A stretch of DNA of 64,000 nt from the NCBI RefSeq assembly GCF_910592395.1, contig NC_088325.1, positions 5,797,501-5,861,500 on the forward strand, read 5' to 3'. Position 1 is the first letter of the stretch. Every line of letters begins with the position of its first letter. A program made the position numbers and the translations under genes. This stretch comes from Lineus longissimus (Eukaryota; Nemertea; Pilidiophora; Heteronemertea; Lineidae). Positions 31,526 to 40,969 of the stretch are shown piece after piece. The notes under the pieces were generated by a model, which did not search any database, had not been told where the DNA came from, and saw only the letters and a list, made by a program, of their open reading frames with translations.

Positions 31526-34500
31526 ACGGTTTACCTAAAATTGGGATACAGCCGTTTCTTGAGAAAATTGAAACCACTTTACAAGATAAAATTAAAGAAG
31601 AATCACAGAAGAGCAGTTTAAAAATTACCATTATTTTACACATTTTAATGAAACGTAAAGGTCAAGAACAAGAATTTGAATTAAGATCACGACATATCAT
31701 AGGTTTCAAAGAAGAATTGAATTATCCAGACATGATTGAAAATATGTTAAAAGAGTTGAAAAATCTCATTCAAAAAGGAAGTAATTGGAAATTTGTGGAA
31801 ATCACTAAATTAGATTTGCACACTGTCAAGTACCAACCGCTCGGAGGGTCGAGCTACATTGAGCTTCCAACTCAAATCAAGGCTAAAAAAGCGGTCATTA
31901 ATGTTAAAAATCAAGATCAAAAGTGTTTTAGATATGCAGTTGAATCTGCTCTTTTAAACTTGGAGAAAAACGCAGAACGCGTTTCAAATTATAACAGACC
32001 TGAATTTGATCACATGTTCAAAGATCTTGAGTATCCTGTCAAAAATAAAGATATAGATATTTTTGAGAAAAATAATCCAGAGATTGCAATCAATGTATTT
32101 TCCTATATTTTAAAGGAGGGAACTAAAAAACCTTTCCTTGTTATTTTACCAGTGTACAATTCAGATAAAATAGTTTAGGATGAAAAATATATCAATCTGC
32201 TTTATAACAAACAGGAGGATGACATGATAGAAAATGAAAAAATAGAAGATATTTCTGATAATGCTAATTATCATTATGCATGGATCAAACATTTCTCAAG
32301 ACTTGATAGTGCATCTCATTCAAAACATGATGGAGAAATTAAAATTTGTTACAGATGTTTGAAAGTTATTTCAGCAAGTACAAAAAAACTTCGTGACAAA
32401 CGATTTCAAGAACACATGGAACACTGTAAAAAATATGACATGTCAAATATTTCAATGCCAAAAAAAGGTAAAAATACATTAGCATTTCAAAAATTTGATG
32501 TGATGGTAAAACATCCTATGATTATTATAGCAGATTTCGAATCGTATTTAAAACCCATACAAAGAAAATTGGGAGAAAAAACAATTCAATCACATGAACA
32601 TTGTCCAAACAGTTATTCGTTTATCGTACAATTTGATCAAAAACAGATTCGAGAAAAAAATAGGATGTATACATATGTGCAAGAAAATGAAGATGTAAAT
32701 ATTGCAGCACATTTTGTAGAAAAAATTGAAGAACTGTGTACAATGCTTGCATCAAATTATATGTTTAAAAATACACCAATCAAACCTTTTACTCCATCAG
32801 AATTGAAGGAATACTTAAACACAACCACCTGTTATCTGTGTCATGAAGAATTTACAGATCTCAATATTAAAGTAAAAGATCATGATCATTTTACAGGTCA
32901 ATATCGTGGAGCGGCACATAGAGATTGTAATATAAAATTTCAAACCCCAAAATTTATCCCTGTTTATTTTCACAACCTTTCAGGATATGACGCACATTTA
33001 TTTGTGAAAGAACTGAAAGGAAGGTTGAGTGTGATAGCCAGTAATTCTGAAAATCATATATCCTTCAGTAAATTTATCAATGTAGAGGAAAAGCCTCTTG
33101 AAATTCGCTTCCTAGATTCTTATAGGTTAATGCAGTCATCTTTAGACACCCTTGGGAAAAATTTACCAGATAAGGACAAGATAAATTTGAAGCATCATTT
33201 TAAAGATAAATTTGACTTGGTGAATCAGAAGGGATTTTATCCCTACGAGTTTATAACTGACTTCAAAGCATTAAAAGGGTCAACATTACCCAAACAGCAT
33301 GCATTTGATTCAGCCTTAAACAATACAAAAATTTCAGATGAACAGTATGCACATGCACAACATGTGTGGAAAGCGTTCAACTGTCAAACCTTTCAAGATT
33401 ACCATAAAATTTATCTTGAAACAGATGTTCTGCTACTTGCAGACATACTGGAAAATTTCAGGAACACGTGTATGCAGCATTATTCATTAGATCCTGCCTG
33501 GTTTTATACCTCACCAGGATTATCATGGCAAGCGATGCTTAAAATAACAAACATTCAATTAGAACTTTTAACTGACTCGGATATGTATATGTTTTTCGAA
33601 GAAGGCATTAGAGGTGGAATGTGTATGGCTACTCATCGCTATGCCAAAGCAAATAATCCACTCCTGAAAGACTATGATGAAAAACAACCTACAAGCTATA
33701 TTTCCTACTTGGATGCGAATAACTTGTATGGAGTAGCTATGGATCAAAAACTACCGTATCAACATTTCAAATGGATGAAGGATTTTGACCAGTGGCAAGA
33801 CATCCCCTGCACATTAGAGGTAGATTTAGACTATCCAGACCATCTTCACCAGCTTCACAATTCTTATCCATTAGCAGCTGAGCATTTGAATGGAAAATTA
33901 ACCCCTAATTTACACCACAAAACAAAATACATCCTCCACCATACTATGTTAAAATTTTATCTGACACAAGGGTTAATCCTCAAAAAGATACATAGAGGCA
34001 TCTCATACGAAGAAACTGACTTTTTGAAGCAGTATATTAACCTTAACACAACCTTAAGAGCCAAAGCGAAAAATGACTTTGAAAAAGACTTCTTCAAACT
34101 GATGAACAATAGTGTGTTTGGTAAAACCATGGAAAATGTGAGGTTACGCGAAAATATTACATTAGCTACTAATGCTAAACAACTCAGAAAATGTGTAAAT
34201 TCAAACAACTATCGTGCGCATAAAATTTTCAATGAAAATATGGTGATGGTCCAACGTCAAAAAGCAGATATTTATCTGAGTAAGCCTATTTATATTGGTC
34301 AAGCAATCTTAGATCTATCCAAACAACACATGTACAATTTTCACTATAATCATATGATGAAAAAGTATGGACACAAAGCAAAATTACTCTACACAGATAC
34401 TGACTCATTAGTCTACCATATCGAAACCCATGATCTGTACCAAGACTTGCATGAAGATGCAGAGCTGTATGACTTCTCATATTTTCCCACAGATCATGCA

Positions 34501-34863
34501 CTGTTTTCAGATGTGAATAAAAAGGTGATAGGGAAATTTAAGGATGAAGAAGCTGGACATGTTATAAGTGAATTTATAGGCTTAAAGTCTAAATTGTATT
34601 CCTATGTCACTGATAAAACACAAATTAAGAAGTGCAAAGGTGTCAAGAAGAATGTCATTGACAAGGATATTACCTTCGAAGAATACAAGCAAGTGTTGTT
34701 GGAAAAAATTCCCATCGAAAAACAAATGACAGTCTTTAGAAGTCAGAACCATCAACTTTTCACAGAAAAAGTAACCAAAGTAGCATTAGATGCAGCGGAT
34801 GATAAGCGAATGATTCAAGCCGATGGTATTTCAACCTTAGCTCTAGGTCATTACAAAAGTTGA
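31522..34863 (+). CDS. PolB: Polinton protein-primed-type DNA polymerase B, split by TAG
   Basis: Replicative DNA polymerase of the element. Two open parts (31522-32175 and 32224-34863) are in the same frame, separated by a TAG at 32176-32178 and 15 sense codons, so a single nonsense codon divides one gene of about 1113 codons. Motifs in the second part: a C-x2-C zinc-like CYRCLK, exonuclease I DFESYLKP, an HNH-like insert (CYLCHEE, DHDHFTGQYRGAAH), exo II HNLSGYDAHLF, exo III YLETDVLLL, polymerase A LDANNLYG, B KLMNNSVFGKT and C YTDTDSLVY. All catalytic residues are intact. Readthrough or re-initiation at 32224 cannot be excluded. Confidence 0.93.
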
Positions 34864-34916
34864 ACAACGTGAACAACGTGAACAAGAGTGCGTTGAAAAA
34901 TAAAATGTTAAAATAA

Positions 34917-36227
34917 ATGGACTTTCCATCCTATTTAAAATATAAGTCAAATGTAAAGTATCCTTTGAACTATAAGAATAATTCTTTAACCAAAGATCCT
35001 TTTATCCATCAACAGATTACTGTGGACACGCTCGCTGCGCTCGCTGCTAGCGCTCATCAAAAAAGTTTCAACTATGATACAATTGATATTTTTCCAGATA
35101 AAACTCCGCCAAGAATATTTTCACAATATTCACAAGTACAAGACTATTTAAAAAATGCAAGCATGAATAACTGGGAAAACCAATTTAAATTTGCATTATT
35201 TTGTGCTACATCTGGTTGTGGTGTATCATGGCATAATCATATTAATCATCAAGATCCTTTAGTACAAAGTATCTTTAGATTTCATGTTTACTTTACACTA
35301 CGAAAAATTTTACATCAGCTAAAAATTCCTTTACCAGGAAATCCTGATTTAAATTTTAAAAAAAATCCCTATCACACACAAGCGTATGAAAATTTAAAGC
35401 TTGAATTTGGATCAGTTGATTTTAATTATTTTCATCAAGGAAAAATGAAAGCATTAGATATTATGATGGATAATGGTAACTATTATTTAAGAGATCCTAG
35501 TAAGTTTCCATTTAATGCAGATAAAAAAGGATATGTCTATGCAGATCATCATAGACTTTATATTGATACATTATCGTTCATTTATTCAGACGATTGGACC
35601 AATTTCATCGCTTTAGATGGACAAGGATTGACTAAAGCAGGCATGAGTAGGATCAATGAATCGATTAGAACGTATGTGTATTGCATCCTGGGTGCACAAA
35701 CCATGATCAGACAAGATATTTTAGACTCCTTAGATGCGCAAAAACAGTTTGGAATTTTAGTGGAAGATGCGATTCAAGGTCAAACGTTAGTCGATTCCAT
35801 CAAAACATATAGTATATTAATTCGCTCTAAACAATCGTATGCGAACGCCTTAGAAAAAGTAGGTACACGACTAGATTTTGCTGTAGGCTTAGGGTTACAA
35901 CTTGTACCGAGTCATATGCGTTTACATATTGGTACGATTGAAGGGTATAATAATTCTCTGTTAACTGCCACGGAACATACAAATTTTGGTATCAACACGC
36001 ATATCAATGTTAGAAAAAAGCGTCAAGCGCTAGCGACGAGCGCAACGAGTGTGTCAAAACAAACTCATTCCTCAAATTTTGGGAACGAGGAAAGAAAGTC
36101 AGCGCATGCAACTATAACACCCATTCCAACAACAACACCACAACCTATGGTACAACCTGAAACAATTCATACAAATTTTACAGCAAGTTTAGTAGCACTT
36201 GCATTGTTATTGCAGTATTTTTTATGA
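34917..36227 (+). CDS. Polinton 436-aa protein with C-terminal membrane tail
   Basis: An intact frame starting in an AAAATAAATGG context. The protein is rich in aromatic and basic residues, with recognisable local stretches (CATSGCGVSWHNHINHQDPL, ALDGQGLTKAGMSRINESIR). It ends in a hydrophobic segment (FTASLVALALLLQYFL) that may anchor it in a membrane. Two copies of the GC-rich palindromic repeat are inside it, reading TLAALAASA near the start and ALATSATSVS near the end; the latter is followed by a copy of a terminal-repeat-derived phrase (SNFGNEERKSA). It lies between polymerase and integrase. I do not recognise the family. Confidence 0.8.
   Translation: MDFPSYLKYKSNVKYPLNYKNNSLTKDPFIHQQITVDTLAALAASAHQKSFNYDTIDIFPDKTPPRIFSQYSQVQDYLKNASMNNWENQFKFALFCATSGCGVSWHNHINHQDPLVQSIFRFHVYFTLRKILHQLKIPLPGNPDLNFKKNPYHTQAYENLKLEFGSVDFNYFHQGKMKALDIMMDNGNYYLRDPSKFPFNADKKGYVYADHHRLYIDTLSFIYSDDWTNFIALDGQGLTKAGMSRINESIRTYVYCILGAQTMIRQDILDSLDAQKQFGILVEDAIQGQTLVDSIKTYSILIRSKQSYANALEKVGTRLDFAVGLGLQLVPSHMRLHIGTIEGYNNSLLTATEHTNFGINTHINVRKKRQALATSATSVSKQTHSSNFGNEERKSAHATITPIPTTTPQPMVQPETIHTNFTASLVALALLLQYFL
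35026..35054. repeat. GC-rich palindromic repeat, copy 1 (in frame)
   Basis: ACACGCTCGCTGCGCTCGCT with TGCTAGCGCT following. It translates as TLAALAASA inside the 436-aa gene and contrasts sharply with the AT-rich surroundings. Confidence 0.8.
36026..36053. repeat. GC-rich palindromic repeat, copy 2 (in frame)
   Basis: AGCGCTAGCGACGAGCGCAA with CGAGTGTG following, the inverse orientation of copy 1. It translates as ALATSATSV near the end of the 436-aa gene. Confidence 0.85.
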
Positions 36228-36234
36228 AATAAAT

Positions 36235-37289
36235 ATGACATCAGTGACGCAAGAAGAATATGCGAAGTACTATTATCCATCTGCTTTAAAATTTTATAAG
36301 ATCATGAAGAAGAAAGATCCTAGCATAAAATTTGATGACATTGATGCATTTGTAAAACAGCAAAAAAGTTATCAACTACATAAAAAACAGACACAAAAAA
36401 TTCAGGGCCACATTATAGCTTATCAAGAAAATGCACTATGGTTCATGGATCTTTTAGACGTGTCAAATTACTCAAGACAAAATAAAGGTTACAAATGGAT
36501 ACTTCTTGCTATTGATACATTTACTAGAAAAGCCTATGCTGAAGCTTTAAAAAATAAGACAAAATTTGGGGTGAAAAATGGGTCTGAACACATGTGCAAA
36601 GATTCAGGGGCAATAAAATTAATTATTACAGATTCAGGCAATGAATTTTTAACAGACCAGTACAAGGCCTATTCAATGAGTTAAACATCAAGCACGATAC
36701 AGTTGAGGTAGGTGATCATCATGCATTAGGCTTGATTGATAGATTGAGTAGAACCATTAAAGAGATGATATTCAAGGATTTTACAGAGAAAAATTCAGTT
36801 AAATGGGTTGATCATTTGCAAGAGTACATTTCAGCTTACAATAAAAGACCACATAGAGGAATTTTAAACTATGCTCCTAATGAAGTGAATAATGATAAAA
36901 TAGAGTCTGAATTAGTTGAACACAATTTAGAAAAGTCTAAGCCAGTTGAACACAATTTTAAAGTGGGTGAATGTGTTAGGAAAAGATTAAAAAGACCTAT
37001 TTTTACCAAAGGGTACAAACAAATATGGTCCAATAGAACATATACTATCAAAAATATAGAGGGTGTGCATGCACTTTTAAATAATGATGAAAGAGTCAGA
37101 CTTGATGACTTACAAAAAATTACACTCGCTACACTCGCTGCTAGCGCTAAAGATTTTGAGTCTGATTCTTCTGAGGTTGATCGTGTTGAAAAAGAAGCTA
37201 AAATTGAGTCAACAATTAAACACAAAGAAGGCTTAGATCCTGAAAATATAATGGACTCACGAGCGCAGCGAGTGTTGAGAAAAAAGTAA
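36235..37289 (+). CDS. Polinton rve integrase, frameshifted
   Basis: DDE/D integrase that inserts the element. The first part (ATG at 36235, stop at 36684) contains WFMDLLDVSNYSRQNKGYKW and LLAIDTFTRKAYAEAL around the first catalytic Asp, and IITDSGNEFL around the second. The reading then moves to another frame near 36655-36670 and continues through HHALGLIDRLSRTIKEMIFK (the third acidic position appears as Asp) and a basic C-terminal domain (GECVRKRLKRPIFTKGYKQI) to 37289. A one-base indel explains the break. Two palindromic repeats lie in the C-terminal part, which ends with one of them. Confidence 0.9.
37122..37148. repeat. GC-rich palindromic repeat, copy 3 (in frame)
   Basis: ACACTCGCTACACTCGCTGC with TAGCGCT following, inside the integrase C-terminus, translated TLATLAASA. 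A shorter inverse piece, CACGAGCGCAGCGAGTGTTG (37258-37277), lies at the 3' end of the same gene. Confidence 0.8.
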
Positions 37290-37292
37290 GAG

Positions 37293-37320
37293 GTTTATAA
37301 TCTTTCGTTAGATTATAAAC
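37293..37320. terminator. Perfect hairpin after the integrase gene
   Basis: GTTTATAATC at 37293-37302 and GATTATAAAC at 37311-37320 form a 10-bp perfect stem with an 8-base loop. It lies 3 bases after the integrase stop and before the end of the opposing - strand gene, a position suited to marking transcript ends between convergent genes. Confidence 0.5.
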
Positions 37321-37361
37321 ATGTTACTCAATCTAACCATAATGCAGGTGCTAAATTTATA

Positions 37362-37998
37362 TTAAATATTTACGATCACGTTAATGATTTTTGCAACATT
37401 TTCGGTAACGCGCCCCTTGCGGATCTGTAAGGTACCATTCGGATGCTTGAAAAATGTTAGTGGCGTGGCTCCATCTGCTACAGCTGTCACCGCGCCGGTG
37501 TTAGTCTCACGTCTTGGCGTCTGCACCACCCTTCGGGAACACTTCAATGCCGTTGGCGTACTGACGAGACCAGCGTCTCTAGAGGCTCCGACATTCGCCA
37601 TGAGCAGTGACAGGTCACTTGGCTGGAATGGCCCCATCTCCTCTTCACTCATGTTCATTGCCAGCAATTCTGGATCTTGAGTCGTCATGGTTGTCAAACA
37701 AGTCTTGGATAATATGCTGCTCCATTTCTTCTGTACTGTTCGGATCAGGGGCATCGCTCTCCACCGGCCCAGAATCCACCGGCGACTCGAAATCCATACT
37801 ACTATTCTCTCCATTTTCCATTTTCTCCTCTCTCCAACTCACTACTATCGCTATTGACTGCGTAACATACACTAACATTCTTTCGCTATCATTGCTAACT
37901 TCATTTACTAGAACACTGGCCTCTTTGTAGCCGATTATGTAACCCATAGTGGAAACACCTGACAGCGCCGCCCGGCATGATACACGTGCTACTGGCAT
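37362..37998 (-). pseudogene. GC-richer accessory gene on the - strand of the Polinton
   Basis: Two - strand frames, 37998 down to 37645 and then about 37690 down to 37362, overlap and appear to be one protein split by a frameshift near 37680. The first part has an acidic stretch (PVDSGPVESDAPDPNSTEEM). The second ends PLTFFKHPNGTLQIRKGRVT followed by a hydrophobic tail. The start is preceded by TATAAAT. Composition is much GC-richer than the surrounding Polinton genes, suggesting recent acquisition. No family was recognised. Confidence 0.5.
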
Positions 37999-38124
37999 AT
38001 TTATAACCCGTAGTAAATAAGGTTGTAAAAATATGCAAATGAGATGCCGTATATGGAAACCATAACGTCACTAAGCAGTGCTTCTTTTTGCTACGGGTGG
38101 CGCTGTTGCTTGCTTCTGGAGGCG

Positions 38125-38361
38125 CTATTCAACCTCTTTAATGGGAACATTTTTAAACCCATGTTCAGGAAGACTTACACGAAGATAGCCTCCCAATCTA
38201 TTCAGCCAATTTTGCAAACCTTGAAAGTTTGCATTAATGTCATCTTTTAATGAGGAATTTTCTAAAGTGGTAATTTTTTCCTTAAGTTCTTTAATGTCAT
38301 CTTCTAATGCATTAATGGCATTGGGTTTCACGTTAAACTTAATCGTACACATGTTAGTCAT
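38125..38361 (-). CDS. Small coiled-coil Polinton protein (78 aa)
   Basis: An open - strand frame starting in a CAAATAAATGACTAACATG context, 30 bases from the capsid ATG on the other strand. It contains a heptad-like helix (INALEDDIKELKEKITTLEN) and a basic C-terminal part. AATAAA next to the ATG matches the other genes of the element and supports it as real. A trimeric fibre- or scaffold-like role is possible but not shown. Confidence 0.65.
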   Translation of the reverse strand: MTNMCTIKFNVKPNAINALEDDIKELKEKITTLENSSLKDDINANFQGLQNWLNRLGGYLRVSLPEHGFKNVPIKEVE

Positions 38362-38391
38362 TTATTTGAAAAAAATTTTCCTTTAAATAAA
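38362..38391. promoter_or_regulatory. Bidirectional start region of capsid and coiled-coil genes
   Basis: Only 30 bases separate the divergent start codons at 38361 (-) and 38392 (+). Both strands carry AATAAA next to the ATG (TTTAAATAAAATGG on +, TCAAATAAATGA on -), with A/T-only sequence between. It is the clearest example of the element's common start-site signal. Confidence 0.6.
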
Positions 38392-39609
38392 ATGGACACT
38401 TCTTATGGACGTTATCTTGACCCTTACAGATCAGACAAGTATCCCAAAGGCTTAAAAGCCAAACGGAATTATGAGGTGATCACCCATAACCCTAATTCAG
38501 TCAATCCAGGGGAAACACTTTATGTGAAAATACCTAAACTTGAAAAAGGACAAGTGATTGTCCCTGAAAGCATGAAACTCACGTTTAAACTTTCTACCAC
38601 GTCAAAAGTAAGTAATGCGGTCAATGCAGCTGCTGCTTCTTTTGTAGCCAATGTGGGTAGAAACATTGTAGAAAGAATCACCACAAAATTGGGTGGAAAA
38701 ACCATGAGTGAGGTGGATAAAGCCTTCATCTACAACACCTTCAAGGATTTTTGGCTCACTGAAAAACAGCGAAAAAATCGAGTACAACAAGGGGTTGTGA
38801 AAGATCAGAGAAAAGATGGCATTAAAACAGCTTTTGAGGATCGTTACTGCATCCCCATTGAATCAGAACTATTTGATTCCCATACCCCCTTTTACCCCTC
38901 TGCGCTTTTGGAGTCCATTGAGTATAATATCAAATTCAATGAGGCTAAATATGTGGTGGCAGGAACGGCTACGAATAAAACCTATGCTGTGGCGGATATT
39001 CAGCTTGAATATGAAACAGTCACCTCAGATGTCCTGGCTGAAACCATTGAAGGTGTTTATAACTCTGAGATGAGATGGATGTTTGAAGACATCCATCTTT
39101 TGAAGACAGAGTCAATTGGAAGGAATAAACGGGTGAATATCAATGTAGATGTCAATCGTGCCTCTACAAAAGGCATCCTATTATTTTTCCAGAAAAATTT
39201 TAGCGACTATGATGCTGAAAGTACAAGTTTTCAGAATCCTGACATCACTAATGTGACCATTACTTCAGAAGGAATATCACACTGTATATTCAAGTCAGGG
39301 TTGAAAGCCTATAATCAGTTTGATGAAGTCAAACGGCATTATATGACGGAAGATCTTAAGCACACGGAAGAATGCATGATGGATGTAGAAAAATTCTACG
39401 ACAAACAAAAATATGGCTTGTGGATTGATCTGAGAAGTACAGAAGATAACACAGTGCATGGATCAGGAACAGCCATGAGTAATATCAAGCATGGTTTACA
39501 ACTTGAACTCAGCAGAAATTCTGACACAGAATATGATATGCTAGTCTATATTGTAGCAGATGGTTTGGTTGGACTTGAGAATATGAAAGTGAAGGGCATT
39601 GTACATTAA
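38392..39609 (+). CDS. MCP: Polinton major capsid protein
   Basis: An intact 405-codon gene for the double-jelly-roll capsid protein that would build a T-number icosahedral shell. The size and the order of features match the decayed capsid gene at 23681-24896. Recognisable stretches include ETLYVKIPKLEKGQVIVPES in the N-terminal strand region, VERITTKLGGKTMSEVDKAF, and a C-terminal ISHCIFKSGLKAYNQFDEVK and EYDMLVYIVADGLVGLENMK. It is preceded by AAATAAAATGG and followed by a repeat-rich spacer before the ATPase. No lesion is seen. Confidence 0.88.
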   Translation: MDTSYGRYLDPYRSDKYPKGLKAKRNYEVITHNPNSVNPGETLYVKIPKLEKGQVIVPESMKLTFKLSTTSKVSNAVNAAAASFVANVGRNIVERITTKLGGKTMSEVDKAFIYNTFKDFWLTEKQRKNRVQQGVVKDQRKDGIKTAFEDRYCIPIESELFDSHTPFYPSALLESIEYNIKFNEAKYVVAGTATNKTYAVADIQLEYETVTSDVLAETIEGVYNSEMRWMFEDIHLLKTESIGRNKRVNINVDVNRASTKGILLFFQKNFSDYDAESTSFQNPDITNVTITSEGISHCIFKSGLKAYNQFDEVKRHYMTEDLKHTEECMMDVEKFYDKQKYGLWIDLRSTEDNTVHGSGTAMSNIKHGLQLELSRNSDTEYDMLVYIVADGLVGLENMKVKGIVH

Positions 39610-39774
39610 CCGCACTTACTTGTTCAACGCACTCACCAGTGCTTCAAAAAATTAGGGATGTGCTGACTTTCTTTCCTTGTTCTTCAAATTTGAAGAATGA
39701 GTTTGTGCTTCTTCAACACAAGTGCTAGTAGTCACACTCGCTGCGCTCGTCGCTAGCGCTTGTTGTTAAAATAA
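39610..39774. repeat. Repeat-rich spacer between capsid and ATPase genes
   Basis: Contains CACTTACTTGTTCAACGCAC (also at 41291-41335), a copy of the terminal-repeat phrase GCTGACTTTCTTTCCTTGTT with a TTCTTCAAATTTGAAGAA palindrome (compare 30010-30055 and 45705-45740), and a full GC-rich palindromic repeat at 39733-39760. Confidence 0.75.
39733..39760. repeat. GC-rich palindromic repeat, copy 4 (intergenic)
   Basis: CACACTCGCTGCGCTCGTCG with CTAGCGCT following, ending 14 bases before the ATPase ATG. It is nearly the exact inverse of copies 2 and 5. Confidence 0.85.
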
Positions 39775-40380
39775 ATGAATTATTGTGATGTTCCATTCAA
39801 TATGCTAGTGTCTGGCATGACCGATTGTGGGAAGACCTATTTTATACTAGATCTTCTTGAAAAAAATTTTCAGAAAAAAATTGACTACATCCTTATCTTT
39901 TGCCCTACCATTGATATGAATAAAACCTATCGTGACAGACCTTGGATTGAACACGATGATGCTTTTTTTATTTACCCCCCTCAACGTGTGCAAGAAAATT
40001 TAAATCAATGTTTAGAGCATGCCATTGACATGTTTAAAGATGAACATGAGCAAACTTTGTTTATTATTGATGACTGTGCGAACCATTGGGATGCGAAAAA
40101 TAAGTCAACCAGATTGACTGAACTAGCCTTCTCTGGAAGACATTATGGTTTATCAGTCTGGCTCTTAACTCAAAAATATAATGCGATTTGCAAAGATTTT
40201 AGAGACAATTGTAAGCATATGGTGATCCATACGTTGAATGATCAATGTTCTCTGGATCAAGTGTTTAAAGAAAATCGTTGTATCCCTATGGGGGAAAAAC
40301 CTGCAGTTCTTGAGCAGATTGATAGCGGAAAGCGACTTGTACTACGCAGAACACAACCGTTTGATTATAAAATTTTGTAA
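39775..40380 (+). CDS. Polinton packaging ATPase
   Basis: An intact 201-codon FtsK/HerA-type ATPase for DNA packaging. Walker A is SGMTDCGKTYF near residue 12-22. Walker B is TLFIIDDCA near residue 95. A sensor-like stretch, LSVWLLTQKYN, follows. It starts in an AAAATAAATGA context directly after the palindromic repeat. It is shorter than the old-element ATPase, which has a longer C-terminus. A role in the capsid module with the genes on either side is expected. Confidence 0.9.
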   Translation: MNYCDVPFNMLVSGMTDCGKTYFILDLLEKNFQKKIDYILIFCPTIDMNKTYRDRPWIEHDDAFFIYPPQRVQENLNQCLEHAIDMFKDEHEQTLFIIDDCANHWDAKNKSTRLTELAFSGRHYGLSVWLLTQKYNAICKDFRDNCKHMVIHTLNDQCSLDQVFKENRCIPMGEKPAVLEQIDSGKRLVLRRTQPFDYKIL

Positions 40381-40388
40381 TATAATAA

Positions 40389-40811
40389 ATGGACACGAGC
40401 GCAGCGAGTGTAGATGACCCTAAAGATTCTGTGACAGAGATGCGCTCAGAACTCTTGACACATTATCAAAGCGGTCTGTTAACAAAATTAGGCATGAAAG
40501 TGTCAGAAGCGACTATTAAAAAAGCAAGTGGGAAAAAATTGGGTGAAATGTACAATGAATATCAAGCACGTTATAATACGCAAATTGCAGATGAACTGGT
40601 CTCCAATTTATTATTTGGCTATACGCAAACCGTACGAGTTATGTTCCCAAATTTAGACCAGAAAAAACTTCATGAAAAATTAAGTAACAACATCATCATC
40701 AACAGCGAAATAAAAAAGCAACTGGGCTATTATATGAACCCAACTCTTCTAGCTGTAGGATCCATCGCAGCCAATACAGCTGAATCTGTTCTACCTGTCA
40801 CGGAAGACTAA
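40389..40811 (+). CDS. Polinton 140-aa protein, unknown
   Basis: An intact frame beginning 8 bases after the ATPase stop, in a TAATAAATGG context. Its first codons (DTSAASVD) are formed by a short palindromic repeat piece (40393-40411), so the repeat supplies the N-terminus. The remainder is helical and polar (ASGKKLGEMYNEYQARYN) and ends with an Ala-rich stretch. The GKKLGEM phrase recurs at the DNA level at 41033-41052 in the next gene, hinting at a local duplication. No family was recognised. Confidence 0.7.
   Translation: MDTSAASVDDPKDSVTEMRSELLTHYQSGLLTKLGMKVSEATIKKASGKKLGEMYNEYQARYNTQIADELVSNLLFGYTQTVRVMFPNLDQKKLHEKLSNNIIINSEIKKQLGYYMNPTLLAVGSIAANTAESVLPVTED
40393..40411. repeat. GC-rich palindromic repeat piece at a gene start
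   Basis: ACACGAGCGCAGCGAGTGTA, starting 4 bases after the A of the ATG of the 140-aa gene; translated as TSAASV. Confidence 0.75.
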
Positions 40812-40825
40812 ATTTTATAAGAGAG

Positions 40826-40969
40826 TAATTATTATGGTAATTATTATGGTAATAGTGATAATTATTTGGTAATAATTATGATAATTATTTGGTAATTATT
40901 TGGTAATTATTTGACAATAATAATGATAATTATTTGGTAATAATTATGATAATTATTTGGTAATAATAA
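40826..40969. repeat. AT-rich TAATTATTTGG tandem repeats
   Basis: Repeated GGTAATAATTATGATAATTA and TTATTTGGTAA words with no GC-rich content, filling the gap before the next start codon. Low-complexity spacer. Confidence 0.85.

Noticed and set aside
32176-32178. Programmed stop-codon readthrough in the polymerase
   Set aside because: Four other genes in the same element carry unrelated lesions (TAA, TGA, indels), so simple decay explains the TAG better; no recoding structure was evident.
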